Shown: positions 8,550 through 17,419 of the stretch, in pieces | How positions within the stretch are numbered: the first letter of the stretch is position 1 | How the letters are laid out: every line of letters begins with the position of its first letter | NCBI RefSeq assembly: GCF_019024285.1 | Contig: NZ_WMKZ01000002.1 | Coordinates: 186,001 to 250,000 of the forward strand | Source of the DNA: Alkalihalobacterium elongatum | GTDB lineage: Bacteria > Bacillota > Bacilli > Bacillales > Bacillaceae_F | Length of the DNA: 64,000 bases | Reading direction: 5' to 3' | Program-made: the position numbers and the translations under genes | Notes under the pieces: model-generated | What the model was told of the DNA's origin: nothing | Database searches by the model: none | Seen by the model: the letters and a program-made list of their open reading frames with translations, nothing else

Positions 8550-10364
8550 TTATTCATTTTCAAGCAGCTTCTCCATTTCGGTTAAAGTTTGTTCGAATAC
8601 AGCACAAGCTTGCTTAATTGGTTCTGCAGAAGTCATGTCTACTCCAGCTTTTTGTAGTACTTGAATTGGGTAATCGGAGCTTCCCGCTTTCAAGAATTCC
8701 AAGTAACGATCAACTGCAGGCTGTCCCTCTTCTAGGATTTGTTTTGATAATGCTGTTGCTGCACTATAGCCTGTCGCATACTGATAAACGTAGAAGTTGT
8801 AATAGAAGTGCGGAATACGTGCCCATTCTAAGCCGATTTCTTCGTCAATAATAATATCATTACCAAAGTATTTTACATTTAAATCGTAATATGTCTTCGT
8901 TAACAATTCAGGAGTCAGTGCTTCACCCGCTGCAGATTTCTCATGAATTAATTGTTCAAATTCTGCAAACATCGTTTGTCTAAACACAGTACCTCTGAAT
9001 CCTTCTAAGAAGTGATTTAAAAGGTACAATTTTTTCTTCTTATCATCAGTGGTTTTTAATAAATAATCATTGAGTAACGCTTCGTTTAAAGTAGAAGCGA
9101 CTTCCGCGACAAATATTGTATAATCTCCATAAGGATAAGGTTGATTTTCTCTCGTGTAGTAGCTGTGACAAGAATGTCCAATTTCGTGTGCTAATGTAAA
9201 TAAATTATTCACATTATCCTGCCAGTTCATTAAGATATATGGCATCGTTCCATAAGCACCAGAAGAATAAGCACCACTACGCTTACCAACATTCTCTTCT
9301 ACGTCAATCCAACGTTTCTCATAACCTTCTTTAATGATGTTTACGTATTCTTCTCCAAGAGGAGCAACACCCTTAAGGACTAGTTCTTTTGCTTCTTCAT
9401 AAGGAACTTCCATTTTTACATCTTTCACTAATGGAGTATAAAGATCATACATATGAAGTTCTTGCACTCCTAACACCTTTTTGCGTAATGCCACGTAACG
9501 ATGTAATAAATGTAAATGGTCATTGATCGTTGAAACTAACTGATCATAAACGACTTCAGGAATATGGTTTTTGCTTAATGCCGCTTGTCTTGCAGATTCA
9601 TATTTACGGACATTTGCATAAAAAATATCTTTCTTTACTTGCCCACTCAACGTACTTGCAAATGTATTTTTAAATTTATCATATGTTTCATATACAGCTT
9701 TAAAAGCATCTCTTCTCACTCGTTGATCTGGAGATTCTAAAAAGCGGATAAAACGTCCATGAGTTACTTCGATTTCCTCTCCATTTTCATCCGTTACTGT
9801 CGGGAATTTAAGGTCTGCATTGTTCAAACTGCCAAACGTGGAGCTTGGTGTTTTAAGTGCTTCTGCTGCTTGAGCTAAAATAGCTTCCTCTGCTTCTGTT
9901 AAAACGTGCGGGCGGGCTTTATTTAATTCTTCTAAAGCATGCTTATATAGTCTTAGTCCTTCATGCTCTTCTACAAATTTAATAAGCCTTTCTTCTGGGA
10001 TTGACATAATTTCAGGCGTCATAAATGATGCGGTTTGACCAACTTTTGCAGCTAGTCCTTGAGCACGGTCATTTAAACCTTGATAAAATGAGTTCGTTGT
10101 ATCTTGATCATAACGCATATGTGCATATGTATATAGTTGATGCAGTCTCATTGAGATTTCATCTTGTTGTTGCAATGCTTGATACAACTGTTCAGCTGAT
10201 GCACCCAATTTGCCTTTAAACTGGGCTAATTTTGGTAGTTCACCGTTTACAGCTGCAAACTCTGTTTCCCAATCTCCGTCGGTTGCATAAATTGCCTCTA
10301 AATCCCAAGTTAACTCTTTTGCAATTTCTTCACGTTTTGGCAGTGATTTTGTAGCCTTTGCCAT
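8550..10364 (-). CDS. pepF: Oligoendopeptidase F
   Basis: Cytoplasmic M3-family zinc peptidase that cuts short peptides. In B. subtilis its overexpression affects sporulation phosphorelay peptides. Zinc motif HEIGH at residues 393-397 (LAHEIGHSCHSYY), with the third-ligand helix further downstream (EVASTLNEALL). 604 residues, normal for PepF. The ATG at 10364 is chosen over an upstream GTG-type extension because GGAGG sits 9 bases before it and the protein then begins with a typical short lead (MAKATKSLPKREEI). Next to coiA, the conserved yjbF-yjbG order. Confidence 0.95.
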   Translation of the reverse strand: MAKATKSLPKREEIAKELTWDLEAIYATDGDWETEFAAVNGELPKLAQFKGKLGASAEQLYQALQQQDEISMRLHQLYTYAHMRYDQDTTNSFYQGLNDRAQGLAAKVGQTASFMTPEIMSIPEERLIKFVEEHEGLRLYKHALEELNKARPHVLTEAEEAILAQAAEALKTPSSTFGSLNNADLKFPTVTDENGEEIEVTHGRFIRFLESPDQRVRRDAFKAVYETYDKFKNTFASTLSGQVKKDIFYANVRKYESARQAALSKNHIPEVVYDQLVSTINDHLHLLHRYVALRKKVLGVQELHMYDLYTPLVKDVKMEVPYEEAKELVLKGVAPLGEEYVNIIKEGYEKRWIDVEENVGKRSGAYSSGAYGTMPYILMNWQDNVNNLFTLAHEIGHSCHSYYTRENQPYPYGDYTIFVAEVASTLNEALLNDYLLKTTDDKKKKLYLLNHFLEGFRGTVFRQTMFAEFEQLIHEKSAAGEALTPELLTKTYYDLNVKYFGNDIIIDEEIGLEWARIPHFYYNFYVYQYATGYSAATALSKQILEEGQPAVDRYLEFLKAGSSDYPIQVLQKAGVDMTSAEPIKQACAVFEQTLTEMEKLLENE

Positions 10365-10492
10365 AATCGTATACCTCCAGTATCTCTCTATTTCCTTTAT
10401 TAAAAGTGTAAGCACACACAAAGGATAATTTGCATTCTACTTAATATACGTTCTATATAGATATTAACATTCCTTTATTTACAAATTAATAT

Positions 10493-11674
10493 TTAATTTA
10501 TTTTAATCTGACTTGCAAATTCCTCATCTCTCACAATTGCTTCATTAATTGACTTTGGATATTGAATCTCTTTTACTCTAAAATAACCTTTTGAACTCGT
10601 TCTTTTGATAACACCTCTGTTTATTAAAAGTTGTAAATAGGACATAACTGCATAGGAATAGTGGCCATCGTAATACGGAAGTGTACGTGTACTACAAACT
10701 CTTTTTTCTATTAATTCCTTCAAAAAATGATATACATTTTGGAAAGTAAATCTCGCTTCAAGAGGATAAGTTGACAAGTAAATGAGGATAAATGTTTGCC
10801 ATATATATGGAGGTGTTTCGATCCATTCATGATGCTTCGTGGGCCAACCTGCTTCAATTGGGTAAAGGTACGGAGAAAAATTCCTTTGTAAACAGTAACT
10901 ATTAAAATACTTTTGCGACCAACTAGGATAAAGCACTACATTATAGCGCCACTTTTTTTTAACGGTTAGCCATAAATCTTTCCAACTGTTTTCTTGTAAA
11001 AATTGGGGTTTAAGTAAGTCTTGAAATGTAATATCGTTAGCTCTAGTTGTAATCATTTGTGATAAAGCTGATTGAGAAGAAAGTGACTTTATATTTATTA
11101 AGGAAAAGAACTGATTGTTATCAGAACAAAAGTAATGGAGGATGTTTTTCATTTTAGGATGTGGTTGTAATGCAGCCCATTCTATCGGAGATAAGGAAAA
11201 AAATGTTGAGGATTTGCGCGTCATTCGGTTACCGCCAAAGATCCATAGCGGGTGTATGTCTTCTTGCAAGTAGCCTTTCGTTCTTTTTTCAAAGACTGGC
11301 AAAGGAATAGATGAACACTGATACTCAATAGCGTAATACCTTCCTTCATAAAAAGTGAAAAGATCAGGTCGTTGGTTAATAGAGGATAAATACGGTTCAA
11401 GTAATGTATGTATCTTCTGATCCATCAGCCAATGATACAGCTGTTCTTTTCCATGCAAGTGATAGTCTGATTCTGCTTCTAATTCTACAGAACACCTAGC
11501 TTCTTCAATATGAGCAAAATGCCACCTTCGTATGGTTCCTAACTTTAACCTCACTGGTTTCTTACAAACTGGACAAACAAAGCGCTTTTCTTTTCGCAAG
11601 TGTTCTAATTGGTCTATTTTCCAGCCTTGTACTAAACTTATTCGCTTACGGTCTTCCGTGTATGCAATCAGCAA
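10493..11674 (-). CDS. coiA: Competence protein CoiA
   Basis: Needed for efficient DNA transformation; the family combines a zinc-binding N terminus with a PD-(D/E)xK nuclease-like core. Visible: a CPVC knuckle (residues 34-37), RRWHFAH, and a nuclease-like PDLFTFYEGRYYAIEYQCS stretch (Asp, Glu, Gln replacing Lys). 393 residues. The start is a TTG at 11674 with a GGGGG site 8 bases upstream; no nearby ATG fits better. With mecA and comZ in the same window it indicates a ComK-type competence system. The C-terminal third is poorly conserved. Confidence 0.9.
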   Translation of the reverse strand: MLIAYTEDRKRISLVQGWKIDQLEHLRKEKRFVCPVCKKPVRLKLGTIRRWHFAHIEEARCSVELEAESDYHLHGKEQLYHWLMDQKIHTLLEPYLSSINQRPDLFTFYEGRYYAIEYQCSSIPLPVFEKRTKGYLQEDIHPLWIFGGNRMTRKSSTFFSLSPIEWAALQPHPKMKNILHYFCSDNNQFFSLINIKSLSSQSALSQMITTRANDITFQDLLKPQFLQENSWKDLWLTVKKKWRYNVVLYPSWSQKYFNSYCLQRNFSPYLYPIEAGWPTKHHEWIETPPYIWQTFILIYLSTYPLEARFTFQNVYHFLKELIEKRVCSTRTLPYYDGHYSYAVMSYLQLLINRGVIKRTSSKGYFRVKEIQYPKSINEAIVRDEEFASQIKIN

Positions 11675-11760
11675 ACGACTTTCCCCCTTTCAATTTAAGA
11701 CTTAACATTCTCCATTTCATAAGCAATTCCTTTGCACTTTACAGAAACTTAACAAATAAA

Positions 11761-11791
11761 AAAGACTTTCCTAATATCCAAGAAAGTCTTT
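11761..11791 (-). terminator. Terminator of cardiolipin synthase gene
   Basis: Perfect 10-bp stem AAAGACTTTC (11761-11770) with 11782-11791; it overlaps the cls stop codon. On the minus strand a run of T follows (TTTTATTTGTT). Confidence 0.85.
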
Positions 11792-13302
11792 TATAATAAT
11801 GGACTTAATAATCTACAGGTTGACTCTTGTAAACGATTTAAGAGCGACCTCTTCTTAAAGAAATCAAGTTCTATTTGATTGGAATGTTCAAGATCAAAAA
11901 TATAATCACTAACAAGGGTTGTCACACTTTTTGTACGGTATAAAAATGCATTGACTTCAAAATTAAGGTGAAAGCTACGCATATCCATATTTGCAGTACC
12001 AATGGAAGCTATTTCATTATCTACAATCACAATTTTACTATGCATAAACCCGCGATGATATTCATAGATTTTTACTCCCGCTTCTAACAATTCAGGGAAA
12101 TAAGAACGAGATGCATAAAAAACAATCCGCTTATCTGGACGATTTGGTACTAGGATTCTTACATCAACCCCACTTAAAGCTGCTATTTTTAAAGCACTCA
12201 AAATATCATCATCAGGTATAAAATAAGGCGAGGCAATCCAAATTGATTTTTTAGCGGAAGTAATCATAGAAAAGAAAAGCTTTTTAATGACTTCCCAGCG
12301 TGTGTCTGGACCACTGGCAATCATTTGTACACCGCCCTCATCATTTCGGTCTACGAGGACAGGGGAGAAATATTCTGGATCTAAAACCGCTTCTTTCGTA
12401 ACATAATACCAATCCTTTAAAAAAATAAGCTGAAGTGTTCGAACAGCTTCTCCTCTTACATATAAATGCGTATCACGCCAATAACCAAAATATTGATTAC
12501 GACCTAAGTATTCATCACCAATATTTAAACCGCCAACGAAGCCTACATGACCATCTATAACGACAATCTTCCGGTGGTTCCGATAATTTATTTTATGAGT
12601 AAGGAAGGGGAGCTTAACTGGAGCAAACGGCCGCATTTCTACTCCAGCTTCTCGTAATTCTTGTATATATTTTTTAGAGAGCTTCCAACTTCCAACAGCA
12701 TCATAAAGAAATCTAACTTTGACACCCTCTTGTGCTTTTTCTATCAATATTTTTTTTATTTCTTCACCAACCTCATCATGTCGTACAATATAGTAAACAA
12801 GATGAATGTGCTGTTTGGCCATTTTTAAAGTTTGAAAGATATGAGCAAATGTCTCTTTTCCATCTGTTAAAACTTTCGTTTCCGTCGAAAAGGAAATAGG
12901 GTTATTACCTAATCTGTGTGCTAGCCGAAATAATAATTGTTGATGTCCCCCCATTTTTTCAAGGCGTACTTCATCAATTTGGCGATTTCCTTCGATATTT
13001 TCAAAGGCGTGTTCATCTTGAATAGCCTTCTGAATAAAAGAACGTTTTTTTCGGTAGTTTTGACCAAATAAAAGGTAAAAGAAAAATCCAACAACAGGGA
13101 AAACACCTAACACCATTAGCCAAGTGAGAGTCTTTGTTGGATGGCGGTTTTCGAAAAAAATAACAACAGCAATAAAAAGAACAGACATTGAAAATAAAAT
13201 ACTAAAAGCTCCTACAATCCAGCCTTCCCAGTAATCCCTAAACAAATAAAGAACACCGATGACTATCAGCAAGAACACAATAACGTTTAATCTAGTTTTC
13301 AT
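11791..13302 (-). CDS. cls: Cardiolipin synthase
   Basis: Phospholipase D superfamily membrane enzyme that joins two phosphatidylglycerols into cardiolipin and glycerol. It has two N-terminal membrane helices (about 4-21 and 29-50) plus a third (62-80), then two HKD motifs: H243/K245/D250 (HRKIVVID) and H421/K423/D428 (HSKIVIVD). 503 residues, standard for ClsA/YwnE. AAAGGAG precedes the ATG at 13302. It lies between mecA and coiA, where B. subtilis has no such gene, and seems a single transcription unit. Confidence 0.95.
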   Translation of the reverse strand: MKTRLNVIVFLLIVIGVLYLFRDYWEGWIVGAFSILFSMSVLFIAVVIFFENRHPTKTLTWLMVLGVFPVVGFFFYLLFGQNYRKKRSFIQKAIQDEHAFENIEGNRQIDEVRLEKMGGHQQLLFRLAHRLGNNPISFSTETKVLTDGKETFAHIFQTLKMAKQHIHLVYYIVRHDEVGEEIKKILIEKAQEGVKVRFLYDAVGSWKLSKKYIQELREAGVEMRPFAPVKLPFLTHKINYRNHRKIVVIDGHVGFVGGLNIGDEYLGRNQYFGYWRDTHLYVRGEAVRTLQLIFLKDWYYVTKEAVLDPEYFSPVLVDRNDEGGVQMIASGPDTRWEVIKKLFFSMITSAKKSIWIASPYFIPDDDILSALKIAALSGVDVRILVPNRPDKRIVFYASRSYFPELLEAGVKIYEYHRGFMHSKIVIVDNEIASIGTANMDMRSFHLNFEVNAFLYRTKSVTTLVSDYIFDLEHSNQIELDFFKKRSLLNRLQESTCRLLSPLL

Positions 13303-13443
13303 ATTAATCTCCTTTAATGAAGGCGTGTGAAACTAACAAATAACACGAAGAGGTAAAACCAACACTCTGGCAATTTTCTTTTCGCATTATTTGCTGCCAT
13401 TCTATCGCAATCATCTCAAAGCACAAGGCGCAAACTAAAAAAA

Positions 13444-13554
13444 AGAGGCTGACTCTCGTGTCAATCGACTACATATCATAGATATAGAAGAAAGTTCCTC
13501 TATTATGATATGCGTGAAGAGAAGACACTTATGAGTCGGCCTCACTAAACTCTA
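13444..13554. terminator. Long nested hairpin between mecA and cls
   Basis: Outer arms GAGGCTGACTC and GAGTCGGCCTC (one G-U pair) enclose GTGTC/GACAC and CATATCATA/TATGATATG pairs around a central A/G-rich loop. On the minus strand it follows mecA and ends in TTTTTTT, so it can terminate. It is far larger than a normal terminator. Confidence 0.7.
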
Positions 13555-13562
13555 AGCTACTA

Positions 13563-14258
13563 TCACTCTTTAGTTTCCGAGTGGTTTAAATTGAAATAAT
13601 TACGTACAGTTGTTAAAGCATCGTCTTTCATAACTAACTTTCCGTATTCTTGGATACGATAAATAGTTATTTCAGATTCATAGCCAAATTCTAAAATTTG
13701 ACTTAACATATCATCTTGCTCATCTTCATCATATCTTTCATCATTAAAGATAACGTGAAGATAATATTTCCCCTCAAAATGATAGAGGGTATTTTCCATT
13801 CCTTCTGGTACGAAACTATGACTCAAGGCAATTAAATCTTCAAAGTCGGCAAATCCGATAACAAGTTCTAATAACTCATTATATTCTTCATCAATGCCTT
13901 CTTCTGATTCGCCATTGCCGAATTGCGCGTCTAACATCTCCACAATGTTTTGGTCAACAGGAATATCAGCCATTTTATCATTTGAGACAGGAATTTCTAG
14001 TTTTACATGACCATCAGAAATTTGCCCTCTTGTTACTACAATCTCTAAACCTTTATCTAAAGCTTGTACTTGGATCCACAATGGCCCCTCAAGCTCAAAT
14101 TCTTCTCGATCATGTGCCTCACTCATCATTTCGAAAAAGAGCTCTTCTCCTCTTTCTCTGTTATACCATATTTCATCCCGGTCAAACCCTCGGGACTCGA
14201 TATCCTTATACGTAATAAAAAACTTAATTGTTGATTCATTTACTCTTTCGATTTCCAT
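13563..14258 (-). CDS. mecA: Adaptor protein MecA
   Basis: Adaptor that hands ComK/ComS and other clients to ClpCP and assembles the ClpC hexamer. A 231-residue two-domain protein. The N-terminal substrate-binding domain (MEIERVNESTIKFFIT, YKDIESRGFDRDEIWYNRERGEELFFEMM) is followed by a highly acidic linker (about 124-131, SEEGIDEEYNE) and a C-terminal ClpC-binding domain (FEDLIALSHSF, YHFEGKYYLHV). GGAGGGAG precedes the ATG. Neighbours yjbE, spx and coiA keep the B. subtilis order. Confidence 0.95.
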   Translation of the reverse strand: MEIERVNESTIKFFITYKDIESRGFDRDEIWYNRERGEELFFEMMSEAHDREEFELEGPLWIQVQALDKGLEIVVTRGQISDGHVKLEIPVSNDKMADIPVDQNIVEMLDAQFGNGESEEGIDEEYNELLELVIGFADFEDLIALSHSFVPEGMENTLYHFEGKYYLHVIFNDERYDEDEQDDMLSQILEFGYESEITIYRIQEYGKLVMKDDALTTVRNYFNLNHSETKE

Positions 14259-14630
14259 AACTCTCTCCCTCCAGACATTATCAATAGAAGTACACTTCTA
14301 ATTGATATTCATAGCTACCAAACGACGTAATACCTAATAAATTTCAACTACTCATTGAGGGTGTAATGTAAGTTAGAGTTTCTCTATATTACTTCTATTG
14401 TATGACAAAATCAACTGAATTGGAAATTAAAAACGGGACAATTTAAAATTTTTTTAGAATTGTATGTTAGCCCGTTTTATATTTATGTTCTTAACTGTAA
14501 CAATGACGTATAGACTAACAATAAGACAACCTTACAACAGTTATTATCAGGCTATGCTTATTATTAACTATTTATTATGAGTGATTATAGTTTGTTTTGT
14601 CAATGAAACAGATAAGGATGATTATTTAAA
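14259..14630. other. Divergent mecA/yjbE intergenic region with a long hairpin
   Basis: Contains a nested hairpin at 14430-14478: outer AAAACGGG/CCCGTTTT, inner ACAATT/AATTGT. A weaker one lies at 14363-14392 (GTAAT..TAGAG/CTCTA..ATTAC). No yybP-ykoY consensus (GGGGAGUAGC) is present here. The hairpin could be a leader structure of yjbE on the plus strand or of mecA on the minus strand. Confidence 0.45.
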
Positions 14631-15308
14631 ATGGATATTGATTTTTTAATTTCTCTTTTAACTATTATTGGTATTGATATTATCTTAGGTGGCGATAACG
14701 CAATCGTCGTTGCACTTGCCTGTAGAAACCTTCCAAAGGAACAACGAAATAAAGCTATTGTATTGGGTATAGGCTTAGCACTAGTTATTCGTATTGTTTT
14801 AACTTTAGTAGCTGTCCAGCTCCTTAAGATCCCGTTGTTACTAGCAATTGGTGGAGCTTTATTAATCTATATCGCTTACGACTTAATTTCACAAATGAAT
14901 AACGATCACAATGTACATAGTGGAACAAGTATATTTAGTGCCATTAAAGCAATCATCATTGCTGATTTTATTATGGGGGTAGATAATGTAATAGCTGTTG
15001 CTGGGGCAGCACATGGCTATCCATCACTTGTCATTATAGGGCTAATTATTTCCGTGCCGATTATTATATTAGGAAGTAAACTAATACTTTTAATTTTTGA
15101 GCGTTTTCCTTTTGTTATCTACATCGGTGCAGGTATTCTTGCTTTTACTGCTGGTAGAATGATCACACATGAAGAACAACTTGCTCCATTATTCGAAAGT
15201 CACCCAATTGTTACGGTTTTATTTCAAGTAGCTGTTATTATAGGTGTTCTATTCGCTGGTTATGTTAAGCGACACGGCTTTCTTACAAACTTTTCCACAA
15301 AATATTAA
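14631..15308 (+). CDS. yjbE: TerC-family membrane protein YjbE (Mn2+ export-associated)
   Basis: Integral membrane protein of 225 residues with about seven helices. TerC signatures: GIDIILGGDNAIVVALA at the start and ADFIMGVDNVIAVAGAAHG in the middle, the paired acidic DN motifs in the membrane thought to bind metal. TerC proteins (YceF, YkoY, YjbE) have been linked to Mn2+ efflux or metalation of secreted enzymes in B. subtilis. AAGGATGAT lies before the ATG. Convergent with spx, as in B. subtilis. Confidence 0.9.
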   Translation: MDIDFLISLLTIIGIDIILGGDNAIVVALACRNLPKEQRNKAIVLGIGLALVIRIVLTLVAVQLLKIPLLLAIGGALLIYIAYDLISQMNNDHNVHSGTSIFSAIKAIIIADFIMGVDNVIAVAGAAHGYPSLVIIGLIISVPIIILGSKLILLIFERFPFVIYIGAGILAFTAGRMITHEEQLAPLFESHPIVTVLFQVAVIIGVLFAGYVKRHGFLTNFSTKY

Positions 15309-15384
15309 ACAATTTCCTTGCTTACCATTTCACGGGGTATTTCCAAAATAATTTCAAGTACCTAATTTATTTAAAATATAAACA

Positions 15385-15416
15385 AAAAGAGGCTGTTATA
15401 TTGAGCAGCCTCTTTT
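15385..15416. terminator. Bidirectional terminator between yjbE and spx
   Basis: 11-bp stem AAAAGAGGCTG (15385-15395) with 15406-15416, flanked by A and T tracts on both sides; AGAGGCTG family. Confidence 0.9.
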
Positions 15417-15420
15417 ACAT

Positions 15421-16192
<772 letters not shown>

Positions 16193-17419
16193 GTGTACAA
16201 ATATTTTAATTTTAAATCCATCTGTTTCATATGTCTCATACTCTTTATTGCAGGGTGTGCAACGGATGATATTACAAGTGACAGTGTTGAACGACAGTCA
16301 TTATTGGTCTCTGTTGAAGAGGCTAAACAATCGGAAATTCGCCAAACCCTCGAGTTAAATGGCCAAATGCTTCCTAAAGAACAAGTACCGCTATTCACTG
16401 TTACACCTTTAGAAGTTAAAGAAATTCATAAAAAAGTTGGAGAAAATGTAAAACGAGGTGACTTATTGATCACCCTAGATGCAGAACTAGCTAGTGAGCA
16501 AGTTGCTCATGCAAAAAAAGCTGTAAGTGAGCTTGAAAAGGCGCTCAATCAAGCAAACGAGTTAAACCGTACGGCCCAAAACGAGATCCAAAGGCTACAA
16601 ACACTTCAACAAGAACTTGAACAATCATTAAATGCAACTCGTGGTGCCATCGAAAACCTTGATGAAGAAAATCCAGATGTTGCATTACTTGAATTTATTC
16701 GAAGTTCACTCGAATTAAGTCTTAAACAAGCAGAACTTGCTCAAGCAGCTGGCGCAATCCAACAAGTTCCTAGGATTAATACAACAGAATTGGAAATTCA
16801 ACTTGAAACAGCTAAACATAACGTGAGACAAGCTGAACAAGGTGTACAAGCCACCCGACTAACAGCACCAATTGCTGGCGTAATTGCACAAATGGACGTT
16901 ACAGTCGGTCAAATGGCTGTGCCAAACTCCCCGCTTGCTGTTATCGTTAATTTAGATCCAGTTGTAGCTACCTTTTCTGCTAATAGCTTTCAAATATCAA
17001 AGCTTCAACCAGGTATGGACGTATCAATTGGCATTAATGGGCTAAACCAAAAATATGAAAATTCAATTACTACGGTATCACCTGTTGTAAACCCCCAAAC
17101 GAATACGTTTACCGTAGAAGCTGAAATAGAAAATCCTGATCTTTTCATTAAAGGTGGTATGCGTGCAACTGCATTAGTCGATCTTGGTACGATTGATGAA
17201 GCAATCGTTATTCCGATCGGTAGTATCTTATATGAAGATAATGAAGCCTTTGTTTTCAAAGTTAACGAAAATACGGTTATTAAACAATCAGTTGAATTAG
17301 GGTCTAGAGAAGGTGACCTAATTGAAGTGGTTGAAGGAATTGAGGTAAATGATACAGTTGTTACAACTGGAAAAGAGCGTTTAACAGACGGTGCTCAAAT
17401 TACGATACGAAACGAGTGA
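16193..17419 (+). CDS. RND efflux pump adaptor (membrane fusion protein), lipoprotein
   Basis: HlyD/AcrA-type adaptor of 408 residues that would link the RND permease to the cell exterior. The signal peptide ends in lipobox FIAGC (lipid-modified Cys about residue 22). Then come a biotinyl-lipoyl-like half (VKEIHKKVGENVKRGDLLITLD), a long coiled-coil hairpin (about 100-215), the second lipoyl half (RLTAPIAGVIAQMDVTVGQMA) and a beta-barrel/membrane-proximal end. The start is GTG at 16193 with AGGGGTGA upstream. Overlaps the permease by 4 bases (GTGA), so the two are translationally coupled. Confidence 0.92.
   Translation: MYKYFNFKSICFICLILFIAGCATDDITSDSVERQSLLVSVEEAKQSEIRQTLELNGQMLPKEQVPLFTVTPLEVKEIHKKVGENVKRGDLLITLDAELASEQVAHAKKAVSELEKALNQANELNRTAQNEIQRLQTLQQELEQSLNATRGAIENLDEENPDVALLEFIRSSLELSLKQAELAQAAGAIQQVPRINTTELEIQLETAKHNVRQAEQGVQATRLTAPIAGVIAQMDVTVGQMAVPNSPLAVIVNLDPVVATFSANSFQISKLQPGMDVSIGINGLNQKYENSITTVSPVVNPQTNTFTVEAEIENPDLFIKGGMRATALVDLGTIDEAIVIPIGSILYEDNEAFVFKVNENTVIKQSVELGSREGDLIEVVEGIEVNDTVVTTGKERLTDGAQITIRNE

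Noticed and set aside
14259-14630. Manganese riboswitch expected before the TerC gene yjbE
   Set aside because: The invariant GGGGAGTAGC and GCAAGACC strands are missing. The only such aptamer is at 28.3 kb.
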